This document shows, one piece after another, positions 38,655 to 49,440 of a stretch of 64,000 nucleotides of DNA. The translations under genes were made by a program, and so were the position numbers. The notes beneath the pieces were generated by a model. It did no database searches. It had not been told where the DNA came from and saw only the letters and a list, made by a program, of their open reading frames with translations. The stretch is from Erpobdella octoculata. Lineage: Eukaryota; Annelida; Clitellata; Hirudinida; Erpobdellidae. Where the stretch lies: contig OZ022238.1 of NCBI GenBank assembly GCA_963978895.1, forward strand, positions 47,759,044 to 47,823,043. Direction: 5' to 3'. Numbering within the stretch: position 1 is the first letter of the stretch; every line of letters starts with the position of its first letter.

Positions 38655-40469
38655 ATGTCCACTGATGCTGAATATATAGCAAACGGAGAGAAGCTTGGCT
38701 TTTCTGGTGGGGCGCTGCTGAAGTATGTCGAAGACTGTCGAGAGCGGGCCGAGCGACAAAAAGAGCGGGAAGAAAAAAGGGCTCAACAGGAACGTGAACA
38801 CGAAGAGAAGAAGACTCAAGAAGCTAAAGAAGAGCGAGAACGGGAACGGGAACACGAGTTAGAACTAAAAAAGCTGGAATTAGAGGCCCTAACGAAAAAA
38901 GAGCCAAAGGTAGAGGTAACAAAGATTCCTTATCCAAAGTTTTCTGAAGGTGATGACATCGACGCATTTTTGCTGAGATTTGAGTCATTGGCAAAAGCCA
39001 ATGGTCACCCTCAGAAGGATTGGGGAATGCTTCTAGGGTCGTTGCTTAGTGCGAAGACTTTGGAAGTGTTTGGCCAACTTAGCGATAGTCAGATGCAGGA
39101 CTACAGAACGGCAAAGGAGGCACTCCTTCGTCGTTTTGGGAAGTCAGCGGAAGACTATCGCATAATGTTTCGAGAGTCAAAGCCTGAACCGGAGGAGACC
39201 TGGGAACATTATCTAGTGCGGCTAGATAGCCACCTCAGGCGCTGGGTGGATCTCACGGGCAAAAAAAACCTGTTGTTTTTGTTTCTGAAAGAGCAGTTTT
39301 TCGGAAAGTGCCCGGCGGGAATGGTCGAGTACTTGTTGGAGAAAGAGAGCAAAGATGTCAATGAGCTGTGCCTTTGGGTAAACAAGTACAGCCAAGCCCA
39401 CCCAGAGAAGAGGTTGGAAAAATTGGACAGCAAAAGCAGGATTAGCGGAAATCGTGGTCAACCAGACTCTGACTCGGGAATGGCTGGACCACGCTGTTAC
39501 AATTGCAATAAGCTGGGCCATATGGCAAAGGATTGTCATCACGCTGGACAGATTGCGAGGGAGTACAGTCAAGGCACTCAGGCAACTCCAGTCATGTGCC
39601 AAGCGCGTAGAGAGGCCAACTTGACACCACCATGTAAAGATTCCGGAGTAATGAATGCATGCGCGGTCATGGTGTTGGATGGTAAATTGAATGAGGTCCA
39701 ATTAAAATGTGGCTGCTTTTCACCGGTAATAGCGGATGGTTGTTTTCACTCAGGAGAAAAATTTAAATTAACCAGAGGGTTTGTGAACAGAAGACCGGTA
39801 AAGGTTTTGAGGGACACTGGCTGTACTTCCATAATAGTAAAGGAATCATTAGTGCACCCGCGTCAGATGACCGGAAGAACAAGACCTTGTGTTTTGATCG
39901 ACGGCACAGTCCGGGTAGCCCCAACAGCAGTGGTAAAAATCAAAACAGACTGGTTCAGAGGAACCAGAGAGGTGGTATGCATGAAAAACCTACTCTGCGA
40001 TCTCGTGCTGGGAAATGTTGAAGGGGTAAGGGGTTTTGATGCGATGGCGGCAGGAAAACGCTTTGGTCGGAAACCACAGAAATCCGCTTCCAACTACGAC
40101 AGCACTCAGAGGAATGATCAGGTAAATTTTAGAAAATCGTCGGCTAACTCGGAGCTGTATAAAAGCAAGGAAAGAAACACGTCTGCTATTTCAAAGGTAG
40201 GAAATAAAGTTGAGGCAAAAGTTCAAGCTTTGAATCCGCCAAGAGAAAGACCAAGGCTCAATCTTCTGCCTAGAGGCCAAAATGGAGGGGTGGGGAAAGA
40301 TGGAAAGTTGAATTCGGCAATCTTCGGAGATGCCCGCCCTGTTGACACAGCACGCAGAGAGATAGAGATTGAGAATAAGTTGAAAGGAAACTATTTCAAA
40401 GGCAAGGAGAACATCGGTGCTGACTTTCTTAGTCGTAAAGAGAGTGACGATGTAATCAAGAAACACTGA
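38655..40469 (+). CDS. Gag-protease protein of the non-autonomous element
   Basis: 604 codons from the Met at 38655, the position equivalent to the start in the complete element; an in-frame Met at 38616 lies nearer the primer site and is less likely. Order: charged coiled coil with EREEKRAQQ repeats (to ~90), SCAN-like capsid block (~95-260) almost identical to the complete element, CCHC knuckle at ~281-294 (CYNCNKLGHMAKDC), retropepsin DTG at ~387-389, then a basic, Ser/Lys-rich segment with no family match, and the RNase H tail remnant at the end. No stop over 1.8 kb despite loss of the enzymes, which suggests selection for Gag or a very recent origin. It should assemble particles and could package its own RNA; enzyme supply in trans is inferred. 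Confidence 0.92.
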   Translation: MSTDAEYIANGEKLGFSGGALLKYVEDCRERAERQKEREEKRAQQEREHEEKKTQEAKEEREREREHELELKKLELEALTKKEPKVEVTKIPYPKFSEGDDIDAFLLRFESLAKANGHPQKDWGMLLGSLLSAKTLEVFGQLSDSQMQDYRTAKEALLRRFGKSAEDYRIMFRESKPEPEETWEHYLVRLDSHLRRWVDLTGKKNLLFLFLKEQFFGKCPAGMVEYLLEKESKDVNELCLWVNKYSQAHPEKRLEKLDSKSRISGNRGQPDSDSGMAGPRCYNCNKLGHMAKDCHHAGQIAREYSQGTQATPVMCQARREANLTPPCKDSGVMNACAVMVLDGKLNEVQLKCGCFSPVIADGCFHSGEKFKLTRGFVNRRPVKVLRDTGCTSIIVKESLVHPRQMTGRTRPCVLIDGTVRVAPTAVVKIKTDWFRGTREVVCMKNLLCDLVLGNVEGVRGFDAMAAGKRFGRKPQKSASNYDSTQRNDQVNFRKSSANSELYKSKERNTSAISKVGNKVEAKVQALNPPRERPRLNLLPRGQNGGVGKDGKLNSAIFGDARPVDTARREIEIENKLKGNYFKGKENIGADFLSRKESDDVIKKH

Positions 40470-40484
40470 CGCGTTTCTTTTTTC

Positions 40485-40498
40485 GAAGAGGGGGGATA
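40485..40498 (+). other. Polypurine tract
   Basis: GAAGAGGGGGGATA directly before the TG of the 3' LTR, same as in the complete element. Confidence 0.85.
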
Positions 40499-40671
40499 TG
40501 TAAGATGAAGATAATTCATCTTACGTATTTTCATAGTATTTGTTTATTTTATTTTATTATGTGTGCATTTTATTATGATTGGAAACAATAGGTCATATAT
40601 ATATATATATATGTTTTTATATATATATGTATATATATATGTATGTCTGTTTATTATTTTTTTATCTAAAA

Positions 40672-40719
<48 letters not shown>

Positions 40720-41051
40720 TTTTCCGGATTTTTACTGGTAAGATTGTAAATATTATTTTGTGTATGAATTTTGAGAATCTAGACAGTGTGTTATAAAGTT
40801 GAGTGTTCGAGAAGAAAAATAAAAGTTTAAAGAGACGTGCTGCAGAGAGAAATTGGAATTTACAAAAGATTTGTTAGAACCGTGCGAAATTCTACAAAGT
40901 GAGAGAATTCAGTTTTATTTGAGTCCAGTTAAAAGATTTATTTTTCAAGGGAGAATAATTAAGTTAAAATAAATTCGAGAAATATTGTGATATAAATAAC
41001 TTCGACTTTAACGTTACGAATCGCTAGAAAGCATATTCCTCTACGTTTACA
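40499..41051 (+). repeat. 3' LTR (553 bp)
   Basis: Copy of 38011-38557, six bases longer through extra TA units near 40675-40716. Followed by the target duplication TAGTG. Confidence 0.95.
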
Positions 41052-41074
41052 TAGTGAAGAGGGTCGGGCTGATT

Positions 41075-41942
41075 TTCTTTATAGAATTTCCTGGACTGGC
41101 TCGGGTTTAAATAAAATCTAATGTAACAAATTTCAGATAATTTCAATTTATAAATTTTTATTTTTATCAAAAAATTGAGTGAGATAATGTTTTTTTATAA
41201 ATATGATTTTGAAACAATTTATCACCACGGGACCGACTATCACTAAGAGAGTTAATTTTTAGGTCTGATAATAAATTTGTGATTTAAACTTTACAATTAA
41301 TTAAAACAATTTAGAAAGTGAAGCCTGCAAAGACAACTAATTTAATAAATTTTTTGAAGATTATTCTATGTCCCAATTATGTAGGTAAAAAGCACATTAA
41401 ATAGATAAAATATTTTTATAAATAATACATACTATATACTAGCAGGATTACCCGCGTTGTCCGAGTTTTGTAAATTAAAATTAATGATAAACTCAACTAT
41501 GAGGTTTCCAACAGCTAGCTAGTAGCCGTCTGTTCAGAAATTAAATCGAAAAAAATTTGAGAACATTTTGTTACAAAAAATAAACAGATTTATTATTAAA
41601 TAATGTATTAAAGAAACATATTTTTTGTTTCAAAAATTGTTTAACATTCATTTTGTGATTAATAGCAACGTTTCAGACCACTCGCTAGTTGGTAAACAAA
41701 AGATTACAATGTTTCGCCTAAACACAAGAGTGAAACTAATTGAAAACATGCAAAAAAATGTTTAAAAAATAGTACAAAGCGGTTAAACCATCTAAAGGTG
41801 AAGTCTGAAGGTTGACTACAAGATGTTTTATTTCAACACCAGAGTCATCTATGAATGAGATCAATCGCACGGAAACACCTTCAACTCGCGGTCAATGAAC
41901 CAATTTAAAAACAAATTATTTGAATCTTAGCCGCTTGCTGTA
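41075..41942. repeat. Long dispersed repeat R1, copy 1
   Basis: Matches 46090-47252 over most of its length: TTATTTTTATCAAAAAATT, GACCGACTATC, AAGAGAGTTAATTTTTA, GCAAAGACAAC, CAACAGCTAGCTAGTAG and TTTATTTCAACACCAGAG. An internal CTAG-hairpin end lies at 41449-41475 (minus). The zinc-finger element at 41943 is inserted in its right end. Confidence 0.75.
41449..41475 (-). mobile_element. Helitron-like 3' end (hairpin + CTAG), inside repeat R1
   Basis: Minus strand reads GGACAACGCGGGTAATCCTGCTAG then T. The equivalent place in R1 copy 2 is 46808-46832 with a mutated CTGTTAATA end. Confidence 0.45.
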
Positions 41943-42018
41943 CAAACAACTCCGCACAACGAGTACCCATTTGCTCCTGACCAATCAGAGACGACCTAGT
42001 TATAATATTAAAAAAAAT
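41943..42018 (+). repeat. Left terminal inverted repeat
   Basis: Reverse complement matches 44298-44372 at roughly 85 percent by eye. Ends CAAACAACTCCGCA outward. Confidence 0.8.
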
Positions 42019-42083
42019 CATTTGTTATTGTTTTGATTTGAGTCTCGGCTGTCTGCATAGGCTATATTTGACTATATTTCATA

Positions 42084-43380
<1,297 letters not shown>

Positions 43381-44297
43381 CTTGATAACTTTTGAACTCA
43401 GCTATTAAGAGTGTGATAATTTTTCCACACTAGTTGTTAGTGTATGAATGTTTTCATTTAAACTCAAACATTTTTTTATGTTTCAATTACTTAATTTTTG
43501 CTTTGAACTTGTGTTTCTAAAAGTATTAACTCACCATTTTTAGATACATTGATTGCTATTAGTTGATTGATAGTGTTTTTCATTTTGAGGGGTTAATGAT
43601 GTTTGAATGCAAGTATATGTAAATTATTATTTTTCCAAACAAGTCGTTAGTGTTTCTATGTTTTCATTTTTACACAAGCATTTATTCATGTTTGAATTAC
43701 TTAATTTTTGCTCTGAACTCATGTTTATAAAAGTATTATATTGTCATTTCTCAGATTTGATGATTAATGGGGTTTTTCATTGTGACATTTTCATTTTTAC
43801 TCAAGCATTTTTTTCTTGTTAGAATTACTTAATTTTTGCTCTGAATTCATGTTTATAATAGTATTAACTCGTCATTTCTTAGCTTTGATGAAGTTTTGAT
43901 GTAATTATACGTTAATTATTGTTTCTATTGCTTTTTTGGTCAGCCAAACTTGTTCAAACTTTAAAGTTTCCACCACTATAGTATTAAAAATTTTTATTGT
44001 GATGATATCTTAGTTTTTACTCCAATCTTAGTATTAATTAATTAATTAGTTAATTAACCAAGTCACAGGTCTATAGTATAACTATAGATAATACTTGAAG
44101 AATTTTATTGTAATGAAGTCTATATATATTTTGATAAATATAATTAAAAAATAATCAATTATTTTATCAACCTAAATTAAATTATAGTCATAAATGTTTT
44201 CAAATAAACTATTTAAAATTAGGTTTATTTCAAATATTAACACAACGAGTGCGGATTTGCTCCGGAGACTCAAAATCAAAACAATAACAAAAGATAT

Positions 44298-44372
44298 TTT
44301 TCTTAATATTGTAATGAGGTCGTCTCTGATTGGTCAGGAGCAAATGCGAGCTCGTTTTGCTGAGTTGCTTGT
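44298..44372 (-). repeat. Right terminal inverted repeat
   Basis: See left repeat at 41943-42018. Just inside, 44240-44268 carries a further partial copy (CAACGAGTGCGGATTTGCTC) in the left orientation, so this end may fold on itself. Confidence 0.75.
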
Positions 44373-44519
44373 GCTTGCTGTATGATTTGTTTATAATCCA
44401 ATTTTTAAAGTGCATTTAAAATCCAAAAATAAAAGATTATATAAAGCACTCAGTCCAAAGTCAGCAAGCAAACAGTCAGAAATAAATAATAATAAATGGT
44501 AAAAAATTAATAGAAGTGA

Positions 44520-45040
44520 TTTGTTGTCCGAACCACATCAACTCAGTTTTGTCCGAGTTTAGAGACAATCGGTTCGACCTCGTTCAGTCAGCGAGACGAG
44601 AGAAGCAAGCTTCAACCTGTCCTATGAGAGTCGAAACATCTACCGGCCTGTAGTGTCCGAAGAGTTGGATGTCGTCCGCGTATTGGTGGCTGGAAAAACC
44701 ATAGCCCGCAACAAGATTCTCAATATCAGCCACATACAGCAGAAACAAGAGCGGTCCTAGAACAGAACCCTGCGGGACCCCAGAACAGATATCATCAGCC
44801 AGATCACCAGGCCCAATAATCAATTGTTTCCTGCCAGTGAGATAAGATTTGATCCATGCATGCGCAACCCGACGGATGCCGAATGTGACGTCTAGCCTAG
44901 TCAATAAGAGATCATGGTCGACAATGTCGAAAGCGGCAGACATATCCAAGAGAAGAAGTATGGCAACATCCCTTGAATTGACGGCCCTACGTACATCAGA
45001 AACCACCTTCAACATCCCGAGGACGATGGAATGTATTGCT
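44520..45040 (-). pseudogene. Non-LTR retrotransposon reverse transcriptase fragment (CR1/L2-like)
   Basis: From ~45030 down, the minus strand encodes RT blocks: LLLLDMSAAFDIVDHDLLL, then WIKSYLTGRKQ, the SGVPQGSVLGPLLFLLYVAD block and the catalytic HQYADDIQLFG. After FSRLAD a TGA replaces the expected Trp codon; the same frame then resumes with SNRLSLNSDKTELMWFG. So one nonsense change breaks the frame. The 5' end is truncated (~45030) and the 3' side stops within ~60 bp. No endonuclease domain. Dead, 5'-truncated copy; assigned to the CR1/Jockey group by motif pattern. Confidence 0.85.
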
Positions 45041-46085
45041 ATTCATTCATTCATTTTAAAAAAAACTTTTTTCTCAAGTTTTTCATTATTAGCACACAAA
45101 TTTGAAATCATACAATGCACAAAAATGAAGAAAAAATAAAATTAAAAAAAGCACAAAATAAAAAGCAAAGTAGCAAAATAACTCCAGGAAGATTGTTACC
45201 ACCTATCACCAAAAGTTGTTGATTCAGATATTACAACATTTTACAAATCAGACTGATCGAGAGCACACCACTGATTTCTATATATAACTGGGTCTCACTT
45301 AGCCTTGTCTGGGTATACCCCCCGGCCGGTAGCCATTTGACACCCCTTATGCTATTTACGGAAAATCTTTAAAAGTGCAAAATTGCTGACTTGCGCAGTG
45401 CGCAGCCTAATATTAAATTGCTCAAATCAACAATATAAAGGAGCACAACAGTCATTTCATTTGTTTGTACTCAATTAGTGCAATTTTTTTAGAAGTTTTA
45501 TTCGACACCTAGGCTATTATATAAAACCTTATAACCAACGGCTAACGACCTAACACGCTTAACAGTTATTATCAGTCAAAATAATTTGACGTGAGTTTCA
45601 ATACCTATTATTAAAATTTATTAGTTGAAAAGTTTAAAGATTCGTTTTTACTCAAATTTTAAGTTTGCAAGGATGAAATGGGGTGCTAAAATGGCGGCAG
45701 CAAAAGGCTTGAAAAATTATAATTCATTTAATTGACTAAGTACAATCCAGTTATATATTGAAATCAGTGGAGCACAATCAAACGGAAAAAAAATAATTTA
45801 ACAAAACAAATGTCAAAATGTACAAAAATAAGTTGTCTAGGTTTGAATTTTTTTACAAATTTCATTTTAATATTAAAAAATATTGGTATTGGGTATTGAC
45901 TAATTTTTGCTTTAAATGTATCGGCGATACCAAACAATTTCCTTTCAGTAAAAGTATTGACAATACCATTCCCAATAACAACAAGTTATTGCCAATAGTG
46001 TATTGGTATTTGGCCAATACCAATCTTAAGATCCCTGGTGGCGTGTTGTTGCTAAAAATAAAACTGGCTAAGAATTAGTGTTTGA
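45041..46085. other. No gene seen
   Basis: AT-rich intergenic sequence. 45875-46030 is rich in TATTGGTATTGG and its inverse GCCAATACCAAT, so it can fold. Nothing else recognised. Confidence 0.5.
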
Positions 46086-46089
46086 ATAA

Positions 46090-46331
46090 AAATTAATGTT
46101 GTATCAAATTTCAGCTAATTTCAATTTAATAATTTTTATTTTTATCAAAAAATTAACTGATTTAATGTTTTTTTTAAATATGATTTTGAAACAATTTATC
46201 ATCATGCGACCGACTATCGCTAAGAGAGTTAATTTTTAAATCTGATAAGGAATGTGTGATTTAAACTTTAGAGTTAACGAAAACAATTTAGCAAGTCATA
46301 CACCAGCGGGGTCTAGCTTAGGAGGGAGGTG

Positions 46332-46417
<86 letters not shown>

Positions 46418-47252
46418 TTGTATGTATGTATATATATGTGTGTATATATATATATATATGTATATATATGTGTGTATATATATATATGTATGTATATATA
46501 TATGTATATAAATTAATATCGATGACCTATTTCCTTAAAGGTAACGTCCCGGTAACAAGAGATATAATGGGTTCATGTTTTACTTTCTAGTTATAATTAT
46601 TATTCTAAAACCAGATACATTCTGTAAATTGATACCTGATTTCTGAACAAATAAACATCACAACACTTGCAAAGACAACCAATTTAAATAATTTATTGAA
46701 GATTATTCTGTTACAATTATAATTATGTAGTTAAAAAGCATACTGAAGGCCGCAACGCAATGCGCTTAAAATAGTTAAATTTTTTTTATAAACAATTCAT
46801 TCTATATATTAACAGGGTTACCCGGCGTTGTACGGGTTTTGTGAAGTAAAATTAAGGAAGATACTTAACTATGAGGTTTCTAACAGCTAGCTGGTAGCTG
46901 TGTGTTCATAAAGATAAACAAATTAATTATTAATTAATGTATTAAAGAAACATATTTTTGCTTTAAAAAATTGTTTTACATTTATTTAACGATTATTAAT
47001 GAATTTTCACACCACTTGCTAGTTGGTAAAAAAAAGGTTACAATTTTCCGCCTAAACACACCAGTGAAACTAATTAAAAGCATGCAAAAAAATGTTTAAA
47101 AAATACAAAACTGATAAAACAACTAAAATTAAAGTCTAAAGGTTGACTACAAAATGTTTTATTTCAACACCAGAGTCATCTATTAATAGGATCAACTGCA
47201 TGCAAACACCTTCAACTCGTGGACAATGAATCAATTTAAAAACAAATTATAC
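46090..47252. repeat. Long dispersed repeat R1, copy 2
   Basis: Same sequence order as 41075-41942, but split at ~46292-46667 by an insert containing a TA array and AACGTCCCGGTAACAAGAG. Ends at the target of an S1 insertion. A third, partial copy is at 48953-49090. Confidence 0.75.
46334..46510. repeat. (TA)n/(TATG)n microsatellite
   Basis: About 75 bp of TA followed by TATG/TGTG-interrupted TA, inside an insert in R1 copy 2. Confidence 0.95.
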
Positions 47253-47265
47253 GAGCTAATTGCGA

Positions 47266-47446
47266 ACTCCGCCTTGCTTTTGCAAGCCAGTCCCAAGCCT
47301 GGAAAAAGGAGGAGGGAAAAGTTAAAAGGATCAAATTATGATCCACGACTGGTAGTACTTAGGTGCTTCTGACACAGCCGTTTCAGTCTTAAAACACTTG
47401 GTGTAAAGGACTATAAACTATTATAAAAAAAAAAAAAAAAAAAAAA
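47266..47446 (+). mobile_element. SINE-like repeat S1 with A22 tail and 13-bp target duplication
   Basis: Begins ACTCCGCCTTGC, ends with a ~22-base A run. GAGCTAATTGCGA is repeated exactly at 47253-47265 and 47447-47459. This defines both ends of the S1 family and its retroposition. The target resembles the head of an older S1 copy (next entry), so this is a nested insertion. Confidence 0.85.
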
Positions 47447-47620
47447 GAGCTAATTGCGAGGCAGTCCCAATCCCGGATATATATGTCAAAAATACTATGT
47501 ATAAGGACATTGAACTATCATAAAAAAAAGAAAAAAAGCCTGGATAAAGGAGGAGAAACAGTTAAAAGGATCAAACTTTGATCCACGACAGGAAGAACTT
47601 ATGTGCTTCCTACAAAATAT
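47447..47620 (+). repeat. Older SINE-like S1 copy, target of the young insertion
   Basis: GAGGCAGTCCCAATCCCGG, then an A-rich insert, then GCCTGGATAAAGGAGGAG, GATCAAACTTTGATCCACGA and GTGCTTCCTAC. Diverged and rearranged. Confidence 0.6.
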
Positions 47621-47639
47621 AACGCAGTGTTTCTTAACC

Positions 47640-48952
47640 GGTGGGGTTGACCCCAAAGGAGGTGCCGTTCTAGTTTAGGGGGGTGCAAAAAATAAAAGTT
47701 TAAAAATTAAAATTTTTAAAGTTCAAACAAATATTCTATACAATTTTAATTTTTGTGGAGAATAATTAAAAAATTGTAAAAATCTTATATTTTGGCAATG
47801 CTTGTGTTTTCAAATCTGTTATTTTAACTTCACGTGTTGGCTTGTTTGAACCACTAAACAAGTAAAGGAAAAAACGAGTTTTTCAACACAAACTGTTGTT
47901 CTCATCCAATATAAAGCTATGCTGAGAGTTTTAGCTATCTACCTAGTCAAAAAGCTGGCTAAATTATACTTGCAAGATTTGCGTACAGAGAAAGACACAC
48001 ACACATACATACACAAACAGAGATTGTAACCTAAATAAAAGTTTGTAAAAAACTAACTTCGCGTTATCCAATCGCGTTAAAATTTGGTGGGCTTATTTGT
48101 TGCTGTGGACCTTACATTCTATTCACTTGAATTCCTGGTGGGGGAATGCAATTCCAAAATTGGGAAAAAAAATTTGTTAAATTAAAAGATTTTCACTTTT
48201 TCTTTCCAAAAAGCTCATGACCGGAGGTTAGTCGTAGGGTTTTTTTTAGCAATTTTACTTTCAACAACAGTCATTTTCCAAAAACCAGGTATTCTACCAA
48301 AATAAAATTACTTGATAATCTGGGGGGATGCATTCCCCCACTTCCCGGATCCGTCCATGGTTATCACTTCAACTGGTATTTCAATACTGAAAGATGTTAA
48401 AAAACGAAAAAATTCAGAGACAGTGTTTAGTATGGTTTCATTTTTATTACTGACAAAACGAAACACATAGAACGACAAAATTGTTTTTTAATGTGACAAA
48501 GTCCTGTCAAATGACAATTTAAAACCGAACGAGCTAGAAGCGCATTTCAGTGCAGTGCATTCCAACAATTCCAAATAGATTGTTGTTCTTATAAACAGAA
48601 AAGAGCTCAGTGTGACGCCGCAGCTATCCAGCTTTAGCCAAAAGTGCGCTGACATTCATCGTTCTTTTGGCTACTGCCAACTTGTGTGAGATAAACTTTT
48701 CTATTTTGGTAAATGTGGAAACCAAGCAAAGAATTTGATTGGAGGTCGTCGATGATATTGAATTACCTTGTTAAAGTTTGGTCTTCATTATTCTCACCTA
48801 ATCGGTAGGAAGCAGCAAAAAAAAATAAATCAAATAAAAATCTTGATGCAAATCACTTACATTTTACTTATTTTTTTATTTGCATAAGTAGGGGGTGCTG
48901 TCAAATCGAGTTTGTCCAAAGAGGGGCACGGGAAAAAATTTAAGAACCACTG
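47640..48952 (+). mobile_element. hAT-family DNA transposon relic
   Basis: Left end CAGTGTTTCTTAACC and right end TTAAGAACCACTG are near-inverse and match the CAGTGGTTCTTAA type of hAT (Charlie/ZBED-like) termini. Around 48640-48790 the plus strand has remains of the hAT dimerisation domain (FIVLLATANLCEINFSILVN then an ETKQRI word), with stops and lost sequence. The rest of the transposase is deleted or decayed; R2-like sequence lies at 48130-48360. Right flank GTCTAAAG fits an 8-bp hAT target; the left flank does not match well. Confidence 0.7.
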
Positions 48953-49090
48953 GTCTAAAGGTTGACTACAAAATCTTTTATTTCAACACTAGAGTCATCT
49001 ATGAATGACATAAACCGCATGAAAGCACCTTCAACTCGCGGACATTGAACAAATTTAAAAACAAATTATATGAACTTCAGCCGCTTGCTG
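48953..49090. repeat. Long dispersed repeat R1, partial copy 3
   Basis: GTCTAAAGGTTGACTACAAA, TTTATTTCAACACTAGAG and CCTTCAACTCGCGGACA match the R1 right end. It continues through GCCGCTTGCTGTGGACC, the uninterrupted form of the site occupied by the zinc-finger element at 41943. Confidence 0.7.
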
Positions 49091-49199
49091 TGGACCATAT
49101 AAGGACATTTTTCTTTATTGATTTGTTACTATAAACCAGTCTGACTCAAGATTCTCAAACTCGAATAATAATCAAAGATATTGTCTAGCTATATGTACA

Positions 49200-49440
49200 T
49201 AGAGAGGCGGGGCAAGGGAGGGGCACGTGTATCAGAACGTCATTAGAAAGGGGGCGCAAAAAGCCTTTTGGAAGGGAAGCTAAAGGCATTTTGGAAAGGG
49301 CACCATAAAGTGGACACATTTTTTTTAAAGTACTTACGACCCCAGGTCATCAGCTATTTTGAAAGTTTTAGAAAACGTATATGAATCTCCCCCGGTCATC
49401 AGCTAGTTTTGGAAGAAACGTTTACAGAAAACCCTCTTTA
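49200..49440. repeat. Decayed repeat, R2-like
   Basis: GGTCATCAGCTATTTTGAAAG and GGTCATCAGCTAGTTTTGG occur 60 bp apart, similar to the GATGACCGGGG words at ~20795 and ~53938. Confidence 0.45.

Larger units (their letters stand above)
38011..41051 (+). mobile_element. Non-autonomous Gag-only LTR retrotransposon, recent insertion
   Basis: 5' LTR 38011-38557, primer site 38559-38573, Gag-protease ORF, polypurine tract 40485-40498, 3' LTR 40499-41051. The LTRs appear identical apart from TA-tract length, and TAGTG flanks both ends (38006-38010 and 41052-41056), a 5-bp target duplication. Integrase, RT and nearly all of RNase H are missing; the ORF joins protease to a new ~120-residue segment and then to the last ~20 residues of the RNase H region (KGKENIGADFLSRKES). 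The element must borrow RT and integrase, presumably from a relative such as 129-5643 (inference). Confidence 0.93.
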
